This document shows, piece after piece, positions 10,008 through 19,638 of a stretch of DNA of 64,000 nt (within the stretch, counting starts at the first letter, position 1; each line of letters begins with the position of its first letter). The stretch is from positions 1-64,000 of the forward strand of contig NZ_JABBWV010000005.1 of NCBI RefSeq assembly GCF_012999535.1, given 5' to 3'. The position numbers and the translations under genes were made by a program. Origin of the DNA: Microbispora sp. H11081. Lineage in GTDB: Bacteria > Actinomycetota > Actinomycetes > Streptosporangiales > Streptosporangiaceae. The notes beneath the pieces are model-generated. The model was not told the DNA's origin. It did no database searches and worked only from the letters and a program-made list of their open reading frames with translations.

Positions 10008-11393
10008 TCAGCTCTGGGAGACGATCGTGGCCATCTTGTCGAGCGCGGCGATCGCCTCCGGCGGGTTGGCCACCCGGTCGGCCATGAACGCGAAGGTCAG
10101 CAGCCGCCCGTCGGTCGTGTAGGCGATGCCCGCCAGGGTGTTCACCCCGTCCAGGGTGCCCGTCTTCGCGCGGACCAGTCCGGCGCCCGGTTTCGAGTCG
10201 GACTTCCCGTAACGGTCGTGCAGCGTCCCGGTGAATCCCGCGACGGGCAGGCCGCTGATCAGCGAGTGCAACTCCGGATGGGCGGGAGACGCCGCCACGG
10301 CGAGGATGTGGGCGAGGGCGGCCGGCGTGATCCGGTTCTTCGTGGAGAGCCCGCTGCCATCGGTGACCTCCACTTTCTCATTCACGCCGAGGCGGGTGAG
10401 CACGCGCCCGACCGCCGTGGGCACGCTCTCGAAGCTGTGCGGGAGTCCTTCCTTCACGGCCGCGTGGCGGGCGAGCGCCTCGGCGAGGTCGTTGTCGCTG
10501 TGCGTGAGCATCCGCTCGACGAGCGCGTAGACCGGGCCCGACTCGACCCGGGCCAGTTCCCGCGCGGTGGGCGCCGCCTTGGCCGTGTCGACCTTCTTGC
10601 CCACCTTGATGCCGTTCTTCCCGAGCAGCGAGGCGAAGGCGTCAGCGGTGGCCCGTGCCGGGTCCGGGTAGGGCGCGCCGTTGCGCGCCCGGCCCTCGTC
10701 CATCGTGAGCGCGGCCACGGGCGCGACGCTGCCCTCCGGGATGTACGTCGGCTTCCAGCCCGGCGCGGTCCGTGGCCCGGTGAAAAGCGAGGTGTCGTAC
10801 GACAGGTCGACCGAGGTGATCTTCGCCGCCTTGAGCGCCTTGGCCGTGCTCGACGCGAGCCGGGCGAGCGACGCGGGCCTCGGGTAGGTGGCCCGCTGCT
10901 CGGCGGCGCTCGTGGCCGGGCCGGCCAGGGTGGGATCGCCGCCGCCGACCAGGACGATCGATCCGGCGGTGCTCCCCTGTACGACCCGGGTGGCCAGGCG
11001 GGCGTCCGGCCCCACGGTGGCCAGCACCGTCAGGGCGGTGACGACCTTGGTGGTGGAGGCGGGGGTGATGGCGGTGCCGGAACGGCCGTCGTATATGGGT
11101 TGTCCCGTGAGTGCGTCGAAAACGATCCCGGCCACGCTGCCGCCCAGTGCGGGGTCACCCATGGCAGCGGCGAGCCGCGTGGTCAAAGTACCCTTGGCGG
11201 GGAGAGCCCCGCCCCCCGCCGCGGCCAGAACCGGACCCGCGGTCACCAGGGGGACCGGGGTCGGCTTCGGGGACGCGACCGGAGCCGGGTTCCTGTCGGC
11301 GTCATGGGTGACCCAATAAGCGCCCGCGAGGACGACGAATATCTGCAGCAGGGCGAGGGTGGCCACCACCATCCACCGCTCACGTCGCACCAC
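10008..11393 (-). CDS. dacB: D-alanyl-D-alanine carboxypeptidase/endopeptidase (PBP4 type)
   Basis: This class C penicillin-binding protein trims peptidoglycan side chains outside the cell. The 461-aa protein has an N-terminal membrane segment (about 8-28) and a Pro/Ala linker. Its catalytic motifs are PASTTK (nucleophile Ser113, Lys116), SDN in LTHSDNDLAEALARH, and KTGT in VRAKTGTLDGV. The GTG at 11393 is supported by GAGGG with 7-base spacing. It is divergent from ppa, an arrangement kept in many actinobacteria. Confidence 0.93.
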   Translation of the reverse strand: MVRRERWMVVATLALLQIFVVLAGAYWVTHDADRNPAPVASPKPTPVPLVTAGPVLAAAGGGALPAKGTLTTRLAAAMGDPALGGSVAGIVFDALTGQPIYDGRSGTAITPASTTKVVTALTVLATVGPDARLATRVVQGSTAGSIVLVGGGDPTLAGPATSAAEQRATYPRPASLARLASSTAKALKAAKITSVDLSYDTSLFTGPRTAPGWKPTYIPEGSVAPVAALTMDEGRARNGAPYPDPARATADAFASLLGKNGIKVGKKVDTAKAAPTARELARVESGPVYALVERMLTHSDNDLAEALARHAAVKEGLPHSFESVPTAVGRVLTRLGVNEKVEVTDGSGLSTKNRITPAALAHILAVAASPAHPELHSLISGLPVAGFTGTLHDRYGKSDSKPGAGLVRAKTGTLDGVNTLAGIAYTTDGRLLTFAFMADRVANPPEAIAALDKMATIVSQS

Positions 11394-11479
11394 TACACCC
11401 TCATTTCGCGCCGACCCTGAACACGCCTACGAGACATTAACGCCCACCCGGGAGACCGGGGACTCATGCGGAGGAACGA

Positions 11480-11977
11480 GTGGAGTTCGACGTTGTCGTT
11501 GAGATTCCCAAGGGACAACGGAACAAGTACGAGGTTGACCACAAGACCGGCCGCATACGTCTGGATCGCCTGCTTTTCACCTCGACCCAGTACCCCGCCG
11601 ACTACGGGTTCATCGAGAACACCCTCGGCGAGGACGGCGACCCGCTAGACGCGCTCGTGCTGCTCCAGGAGCCGACCTTCCCCGGTTGCCTGATCAGCTG
11701 CCGCGCTGTCGGGATGTTCCGGATGACCGACGAGAAGGGCGGCGACGACAAGGTCCTGTGCGTCCCGGCGACCGATCCGCGGATGGAGCACATCCGCGAC
11801 ATCCACCACGTCGCCGAGTTCGACCGGCTGGAGATCCAGCACTTCTTCGAGGTCTACAAGGACCTTGAGCCAGGTAAGTCCGTCGAGGGCGCCAACTGGG
11901 TCGGGCGGGTGGAGGCCGAGGCCGAGATCCTCGCCAGCATCAAGCGGTTCCAGGAGACGGAGCACGAGGAGCACTGA
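11480..11977 (+). CDS. ppa: inorganic pyrophosphatase
   Basis: The product hydrolyses pyrophosphate, pulling forward biosynthetic reactions. The 165-aa family I enzyme has the signature DGDPLDALV with its Mg-binding aspartates, the N-terminal [22 protein letters not shown] and the [12 protein letters not shown] segment. It begins with GTG after GGAGGAAC. Its stop codon abuts that of the convergent NlpC/P60 gene with no space between them, so no separate terminator fits here. Confidence 0.96.
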   Translation: MEFDVVVEIPKGQRNKYEVDHKTGRIRLDRLLFTSTQYPADYGFIENTLGEDGDPLDALVLLQEPTFPGCLISCRAVGMFRMTDEKGGDDKVLCVPATDPRMEHIRDIHHVAEFDRLEIQHFFEVYKDLEPGKSVEGANWVGRVEAEAEILASIKRFQETEHEEH

Positions 11978-13144
11978 TCAGCGGGGCCGGGTGGCTCCTA
12001 CGAGATCGTGGCGCCAGATGGGCGAGATGCGCACCACGTCCCCCGTGCGGGGGGCGTGGACCATCATGCCGCGCCCGAGGTACATGCCCACGTGATGGAT
12101 GGTGCCGGGATTACGGCTCAACCGGCCGAAGAAGATGAGGTCGCCGGTCTGCAGATCCTTGAGCGGGACGTGCCGTCCCGAGGTCCACTGCGTGCCGGTC
12201 CAGTGATCGAGTGACACTCCGGCCCGCTGCCAGGCCCGCATCGTCAGCCCCGAGCAGTCGAACCCCGACGGGCCCGCGGCGGCCCACACGTACGGCTTGC
12301 CGATCTGTCTGAGCGCCCATTGGGCGGCGAGCTCGCCGGGCCCCGTCCCGAACCGGCCGGCCCACGCGGGCACCGCCAGGCTTCTGCGCGCGGGGAGTGC
12401 CACCCTTCTGGCGGCCTGCCGGGCTTTGGTCCTCGCCTCTTTCAGCTCGTCCACGCGGCCCCGGGCGGCCTCCAGCCGTTTGGAGATCTCCGCTTTCTGC
12501 TGCTCTATGCGTTTGGTCTGTTCGAGCTGTGCTTCGACGGCCCGCTGTGCCGCGTCCTTCGCCTGCCGCACCTCGTCGGCGCTGCTTGACTGCTCGGAGT
12601 AGGCACGGGCCGCCTGTTCTCGGAGGATCTCGAAGACCTGCTGCGCGTCTTCCAGCCGTTTCAGGGTGGCGGCCTGTTCGTCGCCCAGTTGCGTCAGCAC
12701 GCTTGCTCTTCGCAGGAAGTCGCGCACGTCGCCCAGACCGCCGAGCATCGCCGCGGTGGACGGCGACAGCCGCAGCCCGCCGTACGCCTCGGCCACCCGC
12801 GCCGCCACCTCGCCGCGCAGCCGGTCGACCTCGCCGGCCGCCTGGCGGACCCGCTGCGCCGACTGTTCGTACGCGCTGCGCGCCTGTTCAAGCTGGACGA
12901 GTTGGCCGTTGTAGGCCTCCACGAGCCGCTCGGCCTCCGCGTTCAGCGTCTCCTCTTCGGCCTGCGCGGCCGCGAGATCGGCCTCGGCTTTGCCCAGTTC
13001 CCTGGCGCGCTCCTGCACCTGCTGCCGCGCCTTGGCGACGTCCTTCGCGGACGGTTTCGGCTCGGCTCCCGCGGGCGCTCCCAAGGTCAGAACCAGAGTT
13101 GACCCGAGGCCGGCGACCAGCCCCGACGCTCTGAGGAGTGGCAT
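11978..13144 (-). CDS. secreted NlpC/P60 peptidoglycan hydrolase with coiled coil (RipA-like)
   Basis: The 388-aa protein has a signal peptide (about 1-27, ending APAGA) and a long coiled coil (about 35-240, rich in Ala, Glu, Gln, Arg). Its C-terminal NlpC/P60 domain (about 270-388) probably cuts D-Glu-DAP bonds. The catalytic Cys is in FDCSGLT and the His in IHHVGMYLG, with a third polar residue near MMVHAPRTG. The start ATG follows GGAAGGGGAAGTA. By family it would act in cell separation or sporulation. The 143 bases upstream hold its promoter; no c-di-AMP riboswitch was seen. Confidence 0.92.
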   Translation of the reverse strand: MPLLRASGLVAGLGSTLVLTLGAPAGAEPKPSAKDVAKARQQVQERARELGKAEADLAAAQAEEETLNAEAERLVEAYNGQLVQLEQARSAYEQSAQRVRQAAGEVDRLRGEVAARVAEAYGGLRLSPSTAAMLGGLGDVRDFLRRASVLTQLGDEQAATLKRLEDAQQVFEILREQAARAYSEQSSSADEVRQAKDAAQRAVEAQLEQTKRIEQQKAEISKRLEAARGRVDELKEARTKARQAARRVALPARRSLAVPAWAGRFGTGPGELAAQWALRQIGKPYVWAAAGPSGFDCSGLTMRAWQRAGVSLDHWTGTQWTSGRHVPLKDLQTGDLIFFGRLSRNPGTIHHVGMYLGRGMMVHAPRTGDVVRISPIWRHDLVGATRPR

Positions 13145-13287
13145 TACTTCCCCTTCCTTGCTCCACTCCCCTCAGTTCCCGGCGGCTACTCTCCGTACAC
13201 ATTTAAGTCACGCCCAGTAATACACCTGTGTGGCGGGTTGTCCCGATAAGACAGGGAAAGAGGTGGGCCAATGCCCGAAAAGACCCC

Positions 13288-15378
13288 CTATGTAGCCTTC
13301 CGTTCGGGGTCCGTGGCCGGACCGCCACCGCCGGGCGCGGGCCCGGTTCCGCTGTTTCCCGGGCTTCCTGGGCTTCCAGGGCTTCCCGGGCGCCCTCCGG
13401 CGGGGTCGCCCCCCGCACCACGAGGTCCGGCGCCGGTTTCCCTGCCACCCTCCCGGGTGGGGCCGCGTCCGCCCTGCGGGGAACCGGCCCAGCCAGGCCC
13501 CGGGCCGTCCCGATGCGAGTCGTCACGTCGCGGACCGTCCCGATGTGCGCCGTCCCTGCCCGGCCTGCGGACGGTCGTGCCGCGGTCCTGGCCCTGGCTC
13601 TTGCCCACACGCACCGCTCCGCCGTACGGGCCGGGTTTCGGCCTGGCGATGGGGCGGCCGTGGAAGGGCCGGCCCGAGCCCGTGCGCCAGGCTTCGTGCC
13701 CGACGCCGTAGCCACCCCTGTAGCCACCCCTGTAGCCACCGCCGTAGCCACCCCCGTAGCCACCGCGTACGGGCGCGCCATGGGCACGTGGGCGCGGGGG
13801 TGACGGCGGCCACTCCCGATGAGCATGGGAGTGGTGCTGGTGCTCGCGCCACGGTGGGTGGTGTCCCGGCCAGTGCGCCGGCGGCGGCCCGCCCCTGTGC
13901 GGCCGGCCCGGCCATGGACCACCCGGGCCGGGCCCAACCGGGCCCGGACCACCGGAACCAGGACCTCCCGAGCCAGGACCACCCGAGCCAGGACCTCCTG
14001 AGCCAGGACCACCGGATCCCTGACCACCGGGGCTGGGCTCCTCGCCGGGGGTGTCCGGCGTGACGGTGGGCACGGGTGTCGGACCCGACGGCGAGACGGC
14101 CGGGTCCGAGGCGGTGGCGGACGGCACGCTGGTGGGACGCGCGGACGGCTTCACCGGCGGCGCGGGATGGTGCGGCCGCCCGGTCGTGGGCGGCGCGGGC
14201 GGGGGCAGGGGCGCCGGGCGCGGCAGGGCGACCTGCCGCACGGGCGCGACGGGCTCGGCCGGCCCACGGGAGGCCTGGGGCGCCGGCGAGCGCTCCGCGC
14301 CTTCGTCGTCCGCGTCCTGCGGCCCGTCCGGCGACCCGGAGCCCGCGGACGGGCCGGCCGGAACCTCCGCCGTGGGAAGGTGGCGCGGGGCGATCGTGTC
14401 GGCGGCCTCCTCACGCAGGTCCCCGGCGAACTGGGCGAACACGAGCGCGATCGTCGCCACCGCCGCCAGGGCGGCCACCGCGCCCGCGACGGCCTGAGCC
14501 AGCCTGCCCTCCCTGCGGCCCGCCCTCGGGAAGCCCGCGGCGTTGAGCCCGCCCACGCGCTTGGCGACGTACCGCCGGTAGGGGACGAGTTCTGGATCGA
14601 TGAAGCTGCTGAGCACCCGCACCCGCAGCGTCTCTGGCAGGGCGACCTGAGGGAGCAGGCCGAACACCTTGGCCGCGGAGACCTGCCTGACGCGCTGGAG
14701 CCCGCAGACCTCGCACCGGGCGAGGTGCCGGATCAGCTGGGTCCGCTCCTGCGGGGTCAGGTCTCCCGTGAACTCCGCGAGGATGGCGGTGGCACGCTCG
14801 CAGTCGTGGGTGGCGCGCCTGGCCAGGATCTCGGCGGTCACCGTCTCGCGCAGGCGTTCCGTGGCCGCGTCGAGAAGCCCTTCGGCGTACCGCTCGCCCG
14901 TGCCGAGCACGGCGGCCAGGTCCTGCCCGGCCATCCCGTGCCTGGCCGCGAGTTCGAGCACCTCCCGGTCCTCGGGGGACAACGCCCCCACCGCGCTGCT
15001 GGCGACGACGCGGAGGTCGATCTCGGCCGTGTCCACCGTGGCGGCCGTGCCCGCGATGGCGCCGGCGGGGAAGGGCATGGTCGGGACGGGGACCGGCCCG
15101 GTCTCCTGCCCGTCCTCGGGTCCGGGCGTGCGGCGGCGCATGCACTCGCCCCTGGCCAGGGCGTACAGCCAGGGACGGAACCTCTGCGGATCGGCCAGCG
15201 AGCCGACGAGGGCCTCCGCGGCGATCAGCGTGTCCCGCAGCGCGACCTGGGCGGCGTCGGGGCCGGCCAGCAGGGTGCGGCAGTATCGGTAAAGATTCTC
15301 CGCATATATGTCATAAAGGGCGGCCAGCGCTCCCGGATCCCGGGCTCGCAACGCCTCGACCAGGACGCCATCGTTCAT
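13288..15378 (-). CDS. ECF-like sigma factor fused to zinc-finger anti-sigma and membrane domains
   Basis: The 696-aa protein is built as one chain. It has a sigma-70 region 2-like part (about 5-80, DPGALAALYDIYAENLYRYCR) and a region 4-like helix-turn-helix (about 132-180, LSPEDREVLELAARHGM). It then has a ZAS-type zinc motif H218-x3-C222-x2-C225 (HLARCEVC) and a single membrane helix (about 294-316). The outer tail is very long and Pro/Gly-rich, with five-residue GPGSG and four-residue GGYx repeats. Region 2 is less conserved than in standard ECF factors. Sigma-anti-sigma fusions with membrane spans are known in actinobacteria. The ATG at 15378 is preferred over 15420. Whether it still binds RNA polymerase is uncertain. 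Confidence 0.75.
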   Translation of the reverse strand: MNDGVLVEALRARDPGALAALYDIYAENLYRYCRTLLAGPDAAQVALRDTLIAAEALVGSLADPQRFRPWLYALARGECMRRRTPGPEDGQETGPVPVPTMPFPAGAIAGTAATVDTAEIDLRVVASSAVGALSPEDREVLELAARHGMAGQDLAAVLGTGERYAEGLLDAATERLRETVTAEILARRATHDCERATAILAEFTGDLTPQERTQLIRHLARCEVCGLQRVRQVSAAKVFGLLPQVALPETLRVRVLSSFIDPELVPYRRYVAKRVGGLNAAGFPRAGRREGRLAQAVAGAVAALAAVATIALVFAQFAGDLREEAADTIAPRHLPTAEVPAGPSAGSGSPDGPQDADDEGAERSPAPQASRGPAEPVAPVRQVALPRPAPLPPPAPPTTGRPHHPAPPVKPSARPTSVPSATASDPAVSPSGPTPVPTVTPDTPGEEPSPGGQGSGGPGSGGPGSGGPGSGGPGSGGPGPVGPGPGGPWPGRPHRGGPPPAHWPGHHPPWREHQHHSHAHREWPPSPPRPRAHGAPVRGGYGGGYGGGYRGGYRGGYGVGHEAWRTGSGRPFHGRPIARPKPGPYGGAVRVGKSQGQDRGTTVRRPGRDGAHRDGPRRDDSHRDGPGPGWAGSPQGGRGPTREGGRETGAGPRGAGGDPAGGRPGSPGSPGSPGNSGTGPAPGGGGPATDPERKAT

Positions 15379-15542
15379 ATAACGGAGCGTAAATGCTCGG
15401 TAACTCCCCGCTCCACCCATTCAGGCGAAGTCGCGCGACTACACGGCAGACTTTTACGCTCCGCCATGCAAACGAACTGCCGCAATTCGCCGTCTTATTG
15501 CGAGATTAATCGGGATATATCCGGCCAGCGGTACGGGTGCCG

Positions 15543-16640
15543 TCACTCCCGGACGGTCATCCCCGCCTCCGCGCACCCGCGGGTCAGCGCGTCGAGACCG
15601 AAGGCGTCGACCGGCCCGAGCGCGCCGGTGCCGTGCACGCCCTCCGCGAGCGCCGTATCCGCCGCCCACGCAAGCACGCGCGCGGTGAACTCGTACGGGT
15701 CGCCGCCGGCGACGTGGACGGCGGCCAGGCGGCGGCCCTCCGCGTCGTACGCCTCGGCCACGACGTGGGTCGTCATGCCAGGCCCGGCCGGCCCGCCGCC
15801 CACGCCCGTACGGAGCACCCGGTCGGCCAGCGCCTCGGTCGCCCGCCGGACCCCGGGCACGGCGGCGATGACGGGAGTCGCCCTGGCGAGCACGCCCGCG
15901 ACCCTGGTCAGCCCGCCCAGCCAGCCGAGATAGACGTTCACCTCGCGCAGGCCCGCGTGCGCGGGCGGCAGGGTGAAGTGCTCGGACGCGCCGATGGACA
16001 GGCCGTGCCGCGCCCTGCCGTCCACCACGAACTTGCGGGTGCGGCCGTGCTCAGGGGCGATGCGGCCGTCGCGGAAGCCGTACATCGGTTCGAGGAGCAT
16101 GCCCAGCGCCGACGCCCGGGTTCCCGCGCTGGCGTGGCCCACACCGGCGCCGTCCACGAAATAGCCGACGTCCACGCGCGCCGCCCCCGGCCCCGCCTTG
16201 CCCAGGGCCATGGTCGCGGCGAGGTTGCCCGGCACGTAGTCGTACCCGAACGCCGTGACCAGGGCGGCCCCCCTGGCCGCCGCGGCGGGGCCGTACCGCT
16301 GGAAGATGCGCTTGACGAAGGTCGGCTCTCCCGTGGTGTCGAAGTAGACCGCGCCCGCCTCCGTCGCGGCGGCGACCGCGGCCTCACCCCACCGGACGAA
16401 GGGGCCGACCGTCGAGATCAGCACGTCGCCGCGCCGGGCGATCCTGCGTACGGACTCGGGGCGGCCGACGTCGGCGACCGCGACGGGCAGGTCACCGCCC
16501 AGCGACTCGGCGAGAGCGGTCAACCGCGCCTCGTCCCGGCCCGCCAGCAGCGGCCGGGCCCCCCGTGCGACGAGCGCCTCGGCGGTGAGCCTGCCGGTGA
16601 AGCCGGTGGCTCCGAACAGCACGATCCTCGGGGTGGCCAT
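15543..16640 (-). CDS. saccharopine dehydrogenase-like oxidoreductase / trans-acting enoyl reductase family
   Basis: The 365-aa protein has an N-terminal Rossmann fold with the NAD(P) motif FGATGFTGRLTAE (about 8-20), AGRDEARLTALAE and the TVGPFVRWGEAAVAAA segment typical of saccharopine reductase-like proteins. It continues with CAEAG-type dimerisation sequence. Relatives include actinobacterial trans-acting enoyl reductases, but most are uncharacterised. Start MATPRIVLFG at 16640. The lipoprotein gene lies 47 bp upstream on the same strand, so the two may form an operon. Confidence 0.85.
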   Translation of the reverse strand: MATPRIVLFGATGFTGRLTAEALVARGARPLLAGRDEARLTALAESLGGDLPVAVADVGRPESVRRIARRGDVLISTVGPFVRWGEAAVAAATEAGAVYFDTTGEPTFVKRIFQRYGPAAAARGAALVTAFGYDYVPGNLAATMALGKAGPGAARVDVGYFVDGAGVGHASAGTRASALGMLLEPMYGFRDGRIAPEHGRTRKFVVDGRARHGLSIGASEHFTLPPAHAGLREVNVYLGWLGGLTRVAGVLARATPVIAAVPGVRRATEALADRVLRTGVGGGPAGPGMTTHVVAEAYDAEGRRLAAVHVAGGDPYEFTARVLAWAADTALAEGVHGTGALGPVDAFGLDALTRGCAEAGMTVRE

Positions 16641-16687
16641 CCCGCTACCGTAGTCCTCCCGGCCCGTCAAGATCGGCAGTGGGCCGC

Positions 16688-17479
16688 TCACTGGCGCCGA
16701 TCGCTGGGCGGCGGATACCCGCGGTCCTTGGCGAACGGCTCCGTCGTCGGCGCCACCGTGTGCAGCGGCACGGCCCCCGCCTGGGCCAGTTCCTCGTACG
16801 TCTTGGCGGTCGAGCCCCACGTCGTGGCCTGCACGTCGGCCGCCGCGACGGCGCCGCGCACGCCCTCGACGGTGATGACGAAGCGGCGCCGCGCGCCCGG
16901 CCGCACGTCGTCCACGTACGTCGTGGCCCCGCCGAGGAGCGTGCCCGCGGCGTCGCGCAGCAGGGCGGTGACCGCGAGGCCGCCGGCGGGCTTGCGGAAC
17001 GGGTCGAGCACGTAGCCGGTGATCAGGTAGGACCCGTCCTTCAGCTTGTCGGTGCGGACCTCGGAGACCGGGAACTTGAGGAACGCCGACGGGGTGCGCG
17101 GGATCGGCCGCCACGAGGCGGGACGGTAGTCGATCTTCACGCGGACCGGCTGGGCGGTCGCCGTGATCTGGCCGCTGAAGGCCAGCGGGCGGCCGGGCGG
17201 CACCGCGTCGAGCGGCTGTTCCAGGTGCACGATCTCCTTGCCACCGGCGTCGACCGCCGTGATCACGGCGACGGCGTTCTCGCCGAAGTGCCAGCGGTTG
17301 GGGTTGCTCAGCACCCCCGCCCAGCTCACCGCGTAGCCGGCCCCCGAGCGCACGATCGAGGACACCTGTTCCTTCAGGGCCAGCGGTCGCGGGCCCTCTT
17401 GATTGTCATTGCTCGCGCAGGACGCCATCGCCAGTGTGGCGATGACGAGTGCGGTGGTCATGTGGCAACGTCGCGTCAC
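16688..17479 (-). CDS. predicted lipoprotein of unknown function
   Basis: The N-terminus has positive charges, a hydrophobic stretch and the lipobox LAMASC, so the product is likely a membrane-attached lipoprotein with the Cys at about residue 21. The remainder (about 240 aa) is rich in beta strands and contains a pattern of paired extracellular beta domains (FxLYD-like, e.g. YLITGYVLDPFRKPAGGLAVTALLRD). The start is uncertain: GTG at 17479 or ATG at 17461; neither has a good ribosome site. No enzyme motif is visible. Confidence 0.7.
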   Translation of the reverse strand: MTRRCHMTTALVIATLAMASCASNDNQEGPRPLALKEQVSSIVRSGAGYAVSWAGVLSNPNRWHFGENAVAVITAVDAGGKEIVHLEQPLDAVPPGRPLAFSGQITATAQPVRVKIDYRPASWRPIPRTPSAFLKFPVSEVRTDKLKDGSYLITGYVLDPFRKPAGGLAVTALLRDAAGTLLGGATTYVDDVRPGARRRFVITVEGVRGAVAAADVQATTWGSTAKTYEELAQAGAVPLHTVAPTTEPFAKDRGYPPPSDRRQ

Positions 17480-17655
17480 TTAGCCGTCATAACCCCTGAA
17501 TGGGACGCCGCCTCATGGACACGCGCGATCCCGCCGGTATCTTTACCGGCCGTCTAGCGCCGGCGGACCACCCGGGCCGCGGCCGCCCTCGCCTCCCCGG
17601 GAGCCCACCGGCGTCCGGTGCGCGAGGATGGAGGCGGGAGCACGGGGAGGACGCG

Positions 17656-18525
17656 GTGGATCTCGGGGAGCTGGGGTCGTTCCTGCGGTCGCGCAGAGAC
17701 CGGCTCAGCCCGCAGGCCGTCGGCCTGCCGGACGGCGGCCGGCGAAGGGTGCCCGGCCTGCGCAGGGACGAGGTGGCGGACCTGGCGAGCCTGTCCGCCG
17801 ACTACTACACGGAGCTTGAGCAGGGACGCGGCCAAATCCCGTCGAAGCCGGTCCTGCACGCCCTGGCCCGCGCGCTGCGCCTGGGGCCGGACGAGACCGG
17901 CCACCTGTTCCATCTGGCGGGGCATCCGGCGCCGCCCGGGGCGGAGCCCGTACGGATGCAGGCGGCGCTGCGGCAGCTCATGGCGCGGCTCGAGGACACC
18001 CCCGCCATGGTGATCACCGACATGCATGAGGTGGTGGCGCAGAACCACGCCGCGCAGGTCCTGGTCGGGCCGCAGGCGGGGCTGACCGGGATCCGGGCCA
18101 GCTTCCTCTACCACTGGTTCACCGTCCCGGCCACCCGCGACCTCTATCCGCGCGAGGACCACGACCACCACTCCCGGCTGCTCGTCTCCGATCTGCGCGC
18201 CGCGGTCGCGCGTCGTGGCCCGGCGGACGCCGTCAGCCGCGAACTCGTCGGGCACCTGCTGGACGCGAGCGCCGAGTTCGCGGGGCTGTGGCGGGCGCAC
18301 GAGGTCGAGGCCCGCCACGAGGAGCACAAGCGGATCGTCAACCCGGTGCTCGGCATCCTGAAGGTCACCTGCAACAGCATCGTCACCGCCGACGCCGCCC
18401 AGCGGCTGCTCTGGTTCGTCCCCGACGACGCCGACGCCGTACGCAGGATGCACGCGCTCGATCCGGCCGACGTGTGGCGCGACACGCCGGGACCGGCGTT
18501 CGGACTGGCCGGAGGGTGGGGTTGA
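17656..18525 (+). CDS. XRE-family regulator with MmyB-like ligand-binding domain
   Basis: The 289-aa protein has an N-terminal helix-turn-helix (about 3-75: LGSFLRSRRDRL, VPGLRRDEVADLASLSADYYTELEQGR) and a C-terminal MmyB-like domain (about 105-270) with DTPAMVITDMHEVVAQN and W/Y-rich segments. Such domains are thought to bind small hydrophobic ligands. The GTG at 17656 follows GGGGAGG with 5-base spacing; upstream in-frame codons are not family-like. It precedes the zinc alcohol dehydrogenase by 80 bp on the same strand. In this family the regulator usually controls an adjacent oxidoreductase gene. Confidence 0.88.
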   Translation: MDLGELGSFLRSRRDRLSPQAVGLPDGGRRRVPGLRRDEVADLASLSADYYTELEQGRGQIPSKPVLHALARALRLGPDETGHLFHLAGHPAPPGAEPVRMQAALRQLMARLEDTPAMVITDMHEVVAQNHAAQVLVGPQAGLTGIRASFLYHWFTVPATRDLYPREDHDHHSRLLVSDLRAAVARRGPADAVSRELVGHLLDASAEFAGLWRAHEVEARHEEHKRIVNPVLGILKVTCNSIVTADAAQRLLWFVPDDADAVRRMHALDPADVWRDTPGPAFGLAGGWG

Positions 18526-18605
18526 GCGCCCCTGGCTGCCCGGGAGCACGCGGAGCACGCTGGTGAAGGCGGCGCGGGGGCGTCAGCCGTGCAGACGGAG
18601 GAAAC

Positions 18606-19616
18606 ATGCGTGCAGCACTCGCAAGCGGGGTCGGCGCCCCGCTGTCCCTGGTCGACCGTGAGATCCCGGAGCCGGGCCCGGGCGAGGTCCTGGTGAAGAT
18701 CACCGCCTGCGGCGTGTGCTTCACGGACTTCAACCTGCTCCGCGGGCACTTCCCGTTCGCCCGCTTCCCGATCGTGCCCGGCCACGAGATCACCGGCACG
18801 GTCGCGGCGCTCGGCAGCGGCGTCACCGGCCTGTCCGTGGGCGACGCGGTCGGGGCCCAGTTCTTGTACGACTCCTGTGGCCATTGCGACTACTGCGTGT
18901 CCGGCGACCAGATCCTCTGCCCGGCCAAGCGCGTCACCGGCGTCACGGCCGACGGCGGCTATGCCGAGTTCGGCCTGTTCAAGGGCGGATATGTGACCCC
19001 GCTCCCGGCCGGGCTCGACCCGGTGGCCGCCGCGCCGCTCATGTGCGCGGGCCTCACCGCGTTCAACGGCCTGCGCCGGGCCGGGGCCACCGCGAGCTCC
19101 CGGGTGGCGGTCATCGGCGCCGGCGGCATCGGCGCGCTCGCCGTACGGTACGCCGTCGCCATGGGCGCCAGGGTCGCCGTGATCGGCCGGTCGGCCGAGG
19201 GCGAGGGGATCGCCAAGGAACTCGGCGCGGAGATGTACGTGGCCGGCCGGGAAACCGACCCGGCCGCCGCCCTCAAGGCGTGGGACGGCGGCGCCGACGT
19301 CATCCTGAACGCCGCCCCCTCGAACGAGGCCGCCTCCGCCGTCCTCACCGGGCTCGCCCCCGACGGCACGCTCGTGCTCGCCGGTTACGACAACACCCCG
19401 CTCACCCTCCGTGCCCAGCCGATGGTGCTGAACCGGCTGCGGGTCATGGCCTCCCCGTCAGGATCGCCTCACGATCTACGTGACACGCTGGCCTTCTCCG
19501 CCCAGCACCGCATCCTGCCCAAGGTCACGCCGATCGGCCTCGACAAGGCTCCGGCGGCGCTCGAAGCCATGGGCGGCGGGTCCGGCGGCGGCCGCCGCGT
19601 CATCACGTTCGCGTGA
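18606..19616 (+). CDS. zinc-dependent alcohol dehydrogenase (MDR family)
   Basis: The 336-aa protein is a medium-chain dehydrogenase. Visible are the catalytic zinc region ITACGVCFTDFN and PGHEITGTV, the structural zinc cysteines in YDSCGHCDYCVSGDQILC, and the NAD(P) motif VIGAGGIGALAV. It therefore probably oxidises an alcohol or reduces an aldehyde; the substrate cannot be read from sequence. It sits right after the XRE/MmyB regulator, which probably controls it. It converges with the ABC-F gene 22 bp away. Confidence 0.9.
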   Translation: MRAALASGVGAPLSLVDREIPEPGPGEVLVKITACGVCFTDFNLLRGHFPFARFPIVPGHEITGTVAALGSGVTGLSVGDAVGAQFLYDSCGHCDYCVSGDQILCPAKRVTGVTADGGYAEFGLFKGGYVTPLPAGLDPVAAAPLMCAGLTAFNGLRRAGATASSRVAVIGAGGIGALAVRYAVAMGARVAVIGRSAEGEGIAKELGAEMYVAGRETDPAAALKAWDGGADVILNAAPSNEAASAVLTGLAPDGTLVLAGYDNTPLTLRAQPMVLNRLRVMASPSGSPHDLRDTLAFSAQHRILPKVTPIGLDKAPAALEAMGGGSGGGRRVITFA

Positions 19617-19638
19617 CCCGCGAGGAGTGACGCCACGG

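Noticed and set aside
13145..13287. c-di-AMP riboswitch upstream of the NlpC/P60 gene
   Set aside because: Such riboswitches precede some actinobacterial wall hydrolase genes, but the 143-base gap is too short and lacks the conserved core.
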